Origin: Desulfobulbaceae bacterium
GTDB taxonomy: Bacteria > Desulfobacterota > Desulfobulbia > Desulfobulbales > Desulfocapsaceae
Reading direction: 5' to 3'
Assembly (NCBI GenBank): GCA_026988015.1
Contig: JALSMA010000017.1
Coordinates: 1-64,000, forward strand
Length of the DNA: 64,000 nucleotides
Position 1 is the stretch's first letter. Each line of letters opens with the position of its first letter. Shown in pieces: positions 57,699 through 64,000 of this stretch. The notes under the pieces are model-generated. The model was not told the DNA's origin and ran no database searches. It saw only the letters and a program-made list of their open reading frames with translations. The position numbers and the translations under genes were made by a program.

Positions 57699-59567
57699 TT
57701 ATTTCTCATGAGATTCATAGAGAGTAGCCACCCGGCAACTATCACAGTATGAGAGGAGGTTATCCTCAGGGTTCCACATTTGTTTTGCCGAGAGAATGGC
57801 AATTACCTTCTCCAGTGATTTTCTGGTACCAAATACTTTGCCACAACCCTTGCATCTGGCAGGCTCAGCCCGGGCAATAATTTTTTCCCTGAAAAAATTA
57901 TCATCCAAGGAGATACCTTTTCGGGTGGAAAGGACATCCTCAGGGCAGACTGTGATACAGATCCCGCACTGTACGCAGAGGGCCGGAGTATGATTTAGGG
58001 TGTAAGAGCTGCTGTCTGCAATGAGTGCTTCAACACGGCATTCGGCTACACAGGCGAGGCACTGGGTGCACCCGTTTTCGTCACAGAGGACTTCACCAAA
58101 ATCCTCCGTATGTACGCCTTGGGATATGGCAGATGTTTCATTGCTTTGCTGCATGATAAACGTTATGATGTCAAGGAGTTTCGTTCTGCGGTTGCTGTAT
58201 GAAAAATCATGATAACAAGTCACTGTGCTGTCGAATTCGTGGTCTGTCGCAAGAAAAGAGTGGAGCTTGCCCGGAGGCATCAGGTTCACGGGTTGTTGTC
58301 CCTGAAGGGCCTGGAGCAACGCATTGCTGAACTGTGCCTGCCTGGATAATTCGCAGTCTTTCTCTCCAAGAATAACGATTCTTCCTGCCCCCATGGCCCG
58401 GAGCAGGAGGATGTGCATGGCATGGAGTGCTGCCGGCTGTGGGTGTTCCAGAAAAAAAACACCGTTCTGCTTCTCCCTGGGGTTGTACCACCAGTATCTG
58501 TGCAGAGACTGTTCTGTTCCAAGGACGATGGTTGTGCCGGGGGGCAGAGGAAATGACCGGAAGTATTCCAGAAACCGGATGTCATCAAAACGTTTATATT
58601 GCAGCGCTCCGGTGGGGCAGCTGCTGAGGCAGGCCCCGCACTCAACGCAGAAGAGGTGGTTGATTTCCACACTGTTCCTGCTTTGGTTTATTGCACTGTG
58701 TTGACAGGCATCCATGCAGACACTGCAGCCAGTCTGCAGTTTGGGGCTGTATTGGCAGATCGGGGCGCTCCATTCGATAACTTCTTCCACCTCAGCGTCA
58801 AAAATGGTCTTGAAAAAGGAGTTGAGGGTGGCTTCCGAGTAGATATTGTCTTTCTGGCGAGGCAGATCGGGTTTGGCACTGCCAAGAAGGAGCAGGGCAG
58901 GTGTTATGAGTTCCCGTTTCTCTACACTGTGGAGGTCAATGGCACCGTCACTGCAGGCGGAGACACACTCATTGCAGAAGCTGCAGAGTGAAAAATCAAG
59001 GAAGAGCGTTTCGGTAAGGCACTGTTCGGGACAACTTGTGCCACAGGAACCGCAATAGGTACAGCGGTTTATGTCAACGGGTTGTCTGACATTGAAGCTG
59101 AGTCTAAAGCCTTTTTGGACTGCGTCAATCTGGAGATCCACAGCAGTTGTCAGGGTAGGATCGTAGTAATCAAGAAGGATGGGGGTGATTTGGAGTAATG
59201 CGTCGTATGTTTCAAGAAAGTTGTGTAAGGTTTCAGGCTTGTTGCCAAGGACTGTGATGCATCTGTCTGCTTCCAGGGTGTAGGATCTGAAGGACTGACT
59301 GTTGTAACGAAATAATTCGGCTCTGGCAAGGGCAGCTAGGGCGCCAGTGTCGAAGGCAGCCAAATCGCCGTTGAGCTGCAGTGTGACTGAGAGCGGGAAG
59401 GGGGAATCTTGAGAGCCTGCAGGGAATCCACCCGAAAGAAGGATGTTTTTACCGGAAAGTTGTTCGGCGCTGAATTTGCCGCCAGGATGTGTTTTGCAGG
59501 GTGTAGAAAAAAAGTCTGCAGATGCTCCTGTGCCAGAAGAGAGAAAGTATCCAGAATAGTGACTCAT
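57699..59567 (-). CDS. Multi-[4Fe-4S] protein of formate dehydrogenase operon (622 aa)
   Basis: CTYCGSCGTSCP, CSFCNECVSAC, CSVCMDAC, CVECGACLSSCP, CTQCLACVAEC, CVQCGICITVCP, C-terminal CKGCGK/CDSC. Confidence 0.88.
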   Translation of the reverse strand: MSHYSGYFLSSGTGASADFFSTPCKTHPGGKFSAEQLSGKNILLSGGFPAGSQDSPFPLSVTLQLNGDLAAFDTGALAALARAELFRYNSQSFRSYTLEADRCITVLGNKPETLHNFLETYDALLQITPILLDYYDPTLTTAVDLQIDAVQKGFRLSFNVRQPVDINRCTYCGSCGTSCPEQCLTETLFLDFSLCSFCNECVSACSDGAIDLHSVEKRELITPALLLLGSAKPDLPRQKDNIYSEATLNSFFKTIFDAEVEEVIEWSAPICQYSPKLQTGCSVCMDACQHSAINQSRNSVEINHLFCVECGACLSSCPTGALQYKRFDDIRFLEYFRSFPLPPGTTIVLGTEQSLHRYWWYNPREKQNGVFFLEHPQPAALHAMHILLLRAMGAGRIVILGEKDCELSRQAQFSNALLQALQGQQPVNLMPPGKLHSFLATDHEFDSTVTCYHDFSYSNRRTKLLDIITFIMQQSNETSAISQGVHTEDFGEVLCDENGCTQCLACVAECRVEALIADSSSYTLNHTPALCVQCGICITVCPEDVLSTRKGISLDDNFFREKIIARAEPARCKGCGKVFGTRKSLEKVIAILSAKQMWNPEDNLLSYCDSCRVATLYESHEK

Positions 59568-59681
59568 TTAGTGTTCTTCCACATTGGTTAACAGCAGAGC
59601 ATTTGCAAACTGATGAAATGTTAATATACAATATCCTGTATCGGGGCTTGAGTCAAAGTTTTAGTAGTTTTTGATCTTTTT

Positions 59682-60119
59682 ATGCCGTCATCAAATATAA
59701 ATTTTAAAATAAATATGGATTTCCAGAAGAGTGTGCACCCCCTGAAGCTAAAAAAGCTGCAGGAGATGGCACAGGTAAAATATCACCGGTGCCTCAAGCG
59801 TTACGGCCTTGCTCTGAGTGAGTGGCAGGAATGCCAGAAGCCTTATTCCATTGATGATAATCTTCGGCAGTATGAGGTCTCAAGCAGGATTCTGTCCGAA
59901 GAACTCCAGAAACAGCTTGAGCTGGTCAGAGATCTCCAGGAGAGATTGGAAAAGGTGTTGACTACCATGGAAACTTTGAAAAAGAATCCGGAGCAGATTA
60001 CCATGCTTCATGCCGAGGAAATTGAGATGGCGCGGGAGCGGATGGAAGAGGCCCACAGGGAACTCATGGTAGCGGAGAAACGCTGTGAGGAACTGGAAAA
60101 CTATTTTGATCCCGGTTGA
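59682..60119 (+). CDS. Coiled-coil hypothetical protein
   Basis: Charged heptad-rich ORF upstream of fdhD. Confidence 0.55.
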   Translation: MPSSNINFKINMDFQKSVHPLKLKKLQEMAQVKYHRCLKRYGLALSEWQECQKPYSIDDNLRQYEVSSRILSEELQKQLELVRDLQERLEKVLTTMETLKKNPEQITMLHAEEIEMARERMEEAHRELMVAEKRCEELENYFDPG

Positions 60120-60192
60120 TTTCAGCTGGTGTGTTGCGTCCCGGGAAGATAGACAGGGAAGTGACAAATAATAACTTAATATAACCTGGTAC

Positions 60193-60978
60193 TTGAATTT
60201 GGAACATATTGACAGTGCGGTGACCTTACAGCAGAAGACTGTGGTAATTACCACAGATGGCCGGGAGGAAAGAGAGGAAACCCTGGCCATTGAAGTGCCT
60301 TATAAGGTAGCTTTAAATGATGAGGAAATTGGTGCGTCCATGGTTCTGGCCACCGGACTGGAGGAATTTGGGGCAGGATTTCTCTTTGGGCAGGGGTATG
60401 TGACAAAGCCGGGACAGGTACGTGAGGTTCTTGTCTGTCCCGATGGGCGCATTTCGGTGCATGCAGACGTGGAAGAGGGCAGTGCACCCAAAGAGGTGAT
60501 AATCACCTCCGGGTGTGGCGGCACTGGAAAAATATCTAGGGAGATGCTGGAAGGTGCCTTTGATCCGTTGCAGGAGTGCAGTATAACCTTTGACGAGGTG
60601 GGTAGGTTTATCCGTGAAATGCTGCAAAAATCTCCTCTGGGACCGGCAACACACTGTATTCATGGTTGTGGACTCTGGGCAGACGGCAGAATGCAGGGGT
60701 TTTATGAAGATGTGGGGCGCCACAATGCAGTGGATAAGGTTATCGGAGCAATTCTTATGGAAAAAATTCCTGCCAGGGGAGCAATCTATACCACAGGTCG
60801 TCTGACTTCAGATATGGTGCTGAAGTGTGCCCGCATCGGTATTCCTATTGTGATGTCCAGAACTTCTCCGTCTTCCCTTGGGCTGGCTATTGCCAGAAGA
60901 GCCGGGGTGACTTTGATCGGTTATGCCAGGCCTGGACGACTGAATGTGTTTAACGCACCGCAACGGGTTGTGGCCTAG
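60193..60978 (+). CDS. fdhD: Formate dehydrogenase accessory sulfurtransferase FdhD
   Basis: TSGCGGTGKISREML; CIHGCGLW; EDVGRHNAVDKVIGA; GRLTSDMVLKCARIGIPIVMSRTSPSSLGLAIARR. Confidence 0.93.
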   Translation: MNLEHIDSAVTLQQKTVVITTDGREEREETLAIEVPYKVALNDEEIGASMVLATGLEEFGAGFLFGQGYVTKPGQVREVLVCPDGRISVHADVEEGSAPKEVIITSGCGGTGKISREMLEGAFDPLQECSITFDEVGRFIREMLQKSPLGPATHCIHGCGLWADGRMQGFYEDVGRHNAVDKVIGAILMEKIPARGAIYTTGRLTSDMVLKCARIGIPIVMSRTSPSSLGLAIARRAGVTLIGYARPGRLNVFNAPQRVVA

Positions 60979-61700
60979 CTTTTGCGAACCACCAGGGTTG
61001 AAAAGTAGTGGAGATCCATGCCGACCGTAGCCCTTACATCGTGATGAACCCGCTCTCCTTTCATACTGGTTCGCTCCACGAGCACTGCATTGTCAAGGAG
61101 GTCCAGCTCTTCTAGGAGTGGCACCATGCGATCCATGGCCTTGTAGACCTTCATAAAGACAACAGCTTCAAACTGCTGCAGGATATCCTTAATCTTATCG
61201 CTTTCAAAAATAGCCGGAATGACGGCCACCCTGTCATCACCAAGACAGATTGGAGTGTTGGCAGCAGCTGCAGTTGCGCCAATGGCTGATATCCCGGGAA
61301 TCACTGTTATGGAGGTCTCCGGGTTTAACTGCAGCAGGGTCTCGTAAACATAGAATCCGGTGCAGTAGATTGCTGGGTCGCCAAGGGTTGGCAGGGCAAC
61401 ATCAAGGCCATTGTTCAACTGCTCATTGATGAGCGTGGCAGCTTCCTGCCACGCTTTTTGTACCTCCGGATCCGGGATCTTTCCCATATGGATCTTTTTC
61501 ATGGGGAAGTGGTGAATTAGGATCGTTTTATCTTTTGGATCAACGGAACCACTGGCAATGGAAAGGGCAGTGGAGTTACCGTCTTTCTGGGCGGCAGGGG
61601 TGAGCCAGACCGGGCAGTTCTTTAAAACCCGTACAGCTTTCAAGGTTATGAGCTCCGGGTCACCGGGACCAACTCCCACTATGTGAAATGTTCCTTTCAT
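60975..61700 (-). CDS. Precorrin-2 C20-methyltransferase (CobI/CbiL-like)
   Basis: Start MKGTFHIVGVGPGDPELITLKAVRVL; VALPTLGDPAIY; VIPGISAIGATAAAA; downstream of cobalamin riboswitch. Confidence 0.87.
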   Translation of the reverse strand: MKGTFHIVGVGPGDPELITLKAVRVLKNCPVWLTPAAQKDGNSTALSIASGSVDPKDKTILIHHFPMKKIHMGKIPDPEVQKAWQEAATLINEQLNNGLDVALPTLGDPAIYCTGFYVYETLLQLNPETSITVIPGISAIGATAAAANTPICLGDDRVAVIPAIFESDKIKDILQQFEAVVFMKVYKAMDRMVPLLEELDLLDNAVLVERTSMKGERVHHDVRATVGMDLHYFSTLVVRKS

Positions 61701-61743
61701 GAGTATCTGATACAGCCTTGTCTTAAGGTGAGAAAGCCGGGCA

Positions 61744-61780
61744 AAAAAATCCCCGGACCAAAAATATTGATCCGGGGATG
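61744..61780 (-). terminator. Riboswitch expression-platform terminator
   Basis: Minus strand ATCCCCGGATC-aatattttt-GGTCCGGGGAT-TTTTTT. Confidence 0.85.
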
Positions 61781-61844
61781 CCCTTTTTCCTCGAATTGCC
61801 ACAACCCTCCTTGTCCACGGGAGATTTGTATGATCAGCAAATGT

Positions 61845-62030
61845 TCATTCAGGTAGGTCTTCTGGCTCCCGGATCATCCTACAGATTACACCTTCCCGAC
61901 AGTTAAGCCAGTGGTATGAACGTAATCTTCGTCCCCGGTTACAGCGGCGGGCCCGTTCCGGATTTACACCGGATTCCCATTTAAGCCCCTAAAGGAGCGC
62001 CTGATAGTAACGCGGCAACCATAACCGGAA
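61845..62030 (-). promoter_or_regulatory. Cobalamin (AdoCbl) riboswitch
   Basis: Minus strand ...GGGAATCCGGTGTAAATCCGGAACGGGCCCGCCGCTGTAACCGGGGACG...CCACTG...GGGAAGG...GAGCCAGAAGACCTACCTG. Confidence 0.93.
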
Positions 62031-62143
62031 AGGATAAATACGTCAACTGTGGAGAGAGTTGTTCCTGCTGTAATACTAAACCCGTGAGTACTCAATTGTG
62101 ATTCTTTCCGGCTGTTAGTTCTGTTCAGGAAGAAGAAAGATTA

Positions 62144-62734
62144 TCAGAGAATGAGACGTTCATAATCTTCTCTGCTGTCAATATCAAAAACAACCCCTTC
62201 ATCATCAACTTCTATGGTTTTGAGGTTGGCTGCGGAGTCCTTGAGGTGTTTTCTGGGCCCGGTGTCGCCTGAGAGGGCAAAAATCCTGTCAAACCAGGAG
62301 GCGGGGGTGATAACTGGATTGCCGCGTTGCCCTCTCCAGGAGGGAGCAATCCAGCGCAAAGGTTCTTTTTGAAAGGCGTGGACCAGTTTTTCTATGGTAT
62401 CCACTTGTAACAGTGGCTGATCACCAAGAAGGAACATGGCACCGGCACATTGGTCAGGGATGGCTTTAAGTCCTGCCTGCAGCGAAGAAGAGTAGCCTTT
62501 TAAGGCGTCATGGTTTGTAATCACTATTGCCCTGCCCCTGTTTATCTGCTTCTGCAGTTTGTTGCTTTCTGGTCTGACGACAAGGATGAGGGGAGAGAGG
62601 GAGGTCGGTGCTGCCGTATCCAGCACATGCTGGAGGATGGGCTTGTTATTGAAAGGTAGCAGCAGTTTGTTCTGCCCCATGCGGAGCCCTTTTCCGGCGG
62701 CTAGAATGATACCCGGAATGGGTGGCGGTAGCAT
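62144..62734 (-). CDS. MocA/MobA-like molybdenum cofactor nucleotidyltransferase
   Basis: GIILAAGKGLRMGQNKLLLPFNNKPILQHVLD; FLLGDQPLL; RGNPVI. Confidence 0.85.
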   Translation of the reverse strand: MLPPPIPGIILAAGKGLRMGQNKLLLPFNNKPILQHVLDTAAPTSLSPLILVVRPESNKLQKQINRGRAIVITNHDALKGYSSSLQAGLKAIPDQCAGAMFLLGDQPLLQVDTIEKLVHAFQKEPLRWIAPSWRGQRGNPVITPASWFDRIFALSGDTGPRKHLKDSAANLKTIEVDDEGVVFDIDSREDYERLIL

Positions 62735-62738
62735 CGGT

Positions 62739-63548
62739 TCAGGAAACTTTTTTCAGGTAATTATAGACGGTGCACTTGGTGACATCCATGAGCCCGGCTA
62801 CTTCTTCAACAGCGCCCTTAAACTGGAAGACCCCATTGTTTTTCATGATCTCAATGAAGCGGGTTTTTTCCTCGATTGACATGGCAGCCGGCTGAGTACC
62901 GATGGCTTCCACTGCCTGTCCGAAAAGGGTTCTTACCGTGTCCACCGCTGTGTCTGCAAAGGTTTCCTTGGAAGGATAGATACCGCTTTCCAGGTCGTGG
63001 ATAAAGGGTAGTAGAGCCTGGATGGCGTTGAAATACTGGGTGGTGTCAAGGTTGATGCAGAATGCCGCGACCGGGGTTCCACCACTGTCTTTTATAATGG
63101 TGGTGGTGGATTTGAGACATCTGCCATCAGCGGTGACCGACTTGTAGTTGTGTAGCTGTTCTCCTTGTTCCGAACCCTGCTCAAGGAGCTTCACCAGGAG
63201 GTTTGTGGCAGGAGCTCCTGGTTCCCGTCCGGTGACATCCCCTTTCATATAGACAAGGGATCTCAGGAGATCAGAAAGGTCATGGATGACCACCTCACAG
63301 TTTGGCCCGAAGAGGGTGTGTACTGCATCGGCAATTTGTCTCAGATTATGGAAAATCTGCTCTTTTTCAGCTGCGTCGCTCATGTGGTGGCTACTTTTTG
63401 TTCCGATGTTCTTCGCGGTCATTATACTCTCCATACCATACTGCGTCACGAAACGCACGAGGGGAGGTGTTTCCCTCTGTGGAGACGAGGAGGACAATGG
63501 AGTCTTGGTTGAGATTGAGCTGTTTTCGCAGATCAGCGGCATTGCCAC
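62739..63548 (-). CDS. YheO/DauR-like PAS-HTH regulator
   Basis: FGPNCEVVIHDLSDLLRSLVYMKGDVTGREPGAPATNLL; C-terminal VAGLMDVTKCTVYNYLKK; start uncertain. Confidence 0.85.
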   Translation of the reverse strand: MAMPLICENSSISTKTPLSSSSPQRETPPLVRFVTQYGMESIMTAKNIGTKSSHHMSDAAEKEQIFHNLRQIADAVHTLFGPNCEVVIHDLSDLLRSLVYMKGDVTGREPGAPATNLLVKLLEQGSEQGEQLHNYKSVTADGRCLKSTTTIIKDSGGTPVAAFCINLDTTQYFNAIQALLPFIHDLESGIYPSKETFADTAVDTVRTLFGQAVEAIGTQPAAMSIEEKTRFIEIMKNNGVFQFKGAVEEVAGLMDVTKCTVYNYLKKVS

Positions 63549-64000
63549 TTTCAGATTCCATAAGAAGGTGGAGCAGGCCAGTGGTTACGGCTCCGGATTC
63601 TCCGGAGATCACAACTTCATCTCCTTTCAAAGGTGTTGCCAGGACTCGCATGCCGGTGGCGGCAAGATAATCGGGGCAGGATACGTAAGCTGTGGCGTAG
63701 TCACGAAGCAGTTCCCAACTGATGGTGTTTGGTTCGCCACAGGCCAGCCCGGCCATGAGGGTGTCCAGATCGCCGCTGACTTTGTGGGGTCTGCCATCGC
63801 CAATTCGGGCAGATTTGTAGATGCAGTTGGCTTTCTCCGGTTCAACAATGGTCACCATGGGCATCTTCTCACCAAGACTTGAGGCCAGGTAACCAAGCAC
63901 GCCACCTGCAAAAGAACCTACACCCGCTTGAAGGAAGACATGGGTCGGGGATTTGCTGCCCTGCTGTGCCATCTGTTCCAGGGCTTCAACGGCAAGGGTC
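63391..64000 (-). CDS. Diaminopropionate ammonia-lyase-like PLP enzyme, C-terminal part, runs off window
   Basis: PTHVFLQAGVGSFAGGVLGYLASSLG...GLACGEPNTISWELLRDYATAYVSCPDYLAATGMRVLATPLKGDEVVISGESGAVTTGLL. Confidence 0.82.
   Translation of the reverse strand, partial: TLAVEALEQMAQQGSKSPTHVFLQAGVGSFAGGVLGYLASSLGEKMPMVTIVEPEKANCIYKSARIGDGRPHKVSGDLDTLMAGLACGEPNTISWELLRDYATAYVSCPDYLAATGMRVLATPLKGDEVVISGESGAVTTGLLHLLMESESGNAADLRKQLNLNQDSIVLLVSTEGNTSPRAFRDAVWYGEYNDREEHRNKK

Noticed and set aside
61701-61802. N-terminal extension of cobI-like ORF
   Set aside because: Lies over the riboswitch terminator; MKGTFHIVGVGPGDPEL is the standard start.
1-64000. Many ORF-track entries antisense or out of frame to strong genes (e.g. 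within purL, pepF, gspE, fdhA)
   Set aside because: Overlap well-supported genes, lack family motifs; typical of shadow ORFs.

Overview
64 kb window from a deltaproteobacterial, sulfate-reducer-like chromosome. About 1-22.2 kb is an accessory element, prophage- or ICE-like, abutting ssrA (tmRNA). It carries a leftward replication/recombination module: sigma-like factor, PD-(D/E)XK nuclease, Sak4-like ATPase, DUF669, ERCC4 nuclease, RecD2-like helicase, and a primase-helicase split over two frames. It also carries an RloA/RloB (AbiL-like) defence pair with an 84-aa repeat protein, a large serine recombinase with a DUF2924 protein, and a rightward LexA-headed operon of three unrecognised genes, two of which share a C-terminal module. 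From 22.26 kb the content is core: ssrA-smpB, GspE/PilB ATPase, purL, nfo, M48 peptidase, tRNA-Met, NIF3, rnpB, ispDF, purF, pepF, TupA/MobB, a metal-responsive two-component locus, a formate dehydrogenase operon, fdhD, and a cobalamin riboswitch upstream of a cobI-like gene. Main observations: (i) two selenoproteins broken or truncated in the ORF track (SelD and FdhA, both in-frame TGA); (ii) GACCT-N10-AGGTC sites at the lexA promoter and upstream of another element gene; (iii) a dense GTAGAAAG array plus a ~50-bp tandem repeat at 1.05-1.52 kb; (iv) a hairpin sequestering the Shine-Dalgarno of the element's sigma-like factor; (v) the split primase at an A7 tract; (vi) a cobalamin riboswitch whose terminator/antiterminator can be read directly. 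No database search was run; family calls come from motif recognition.
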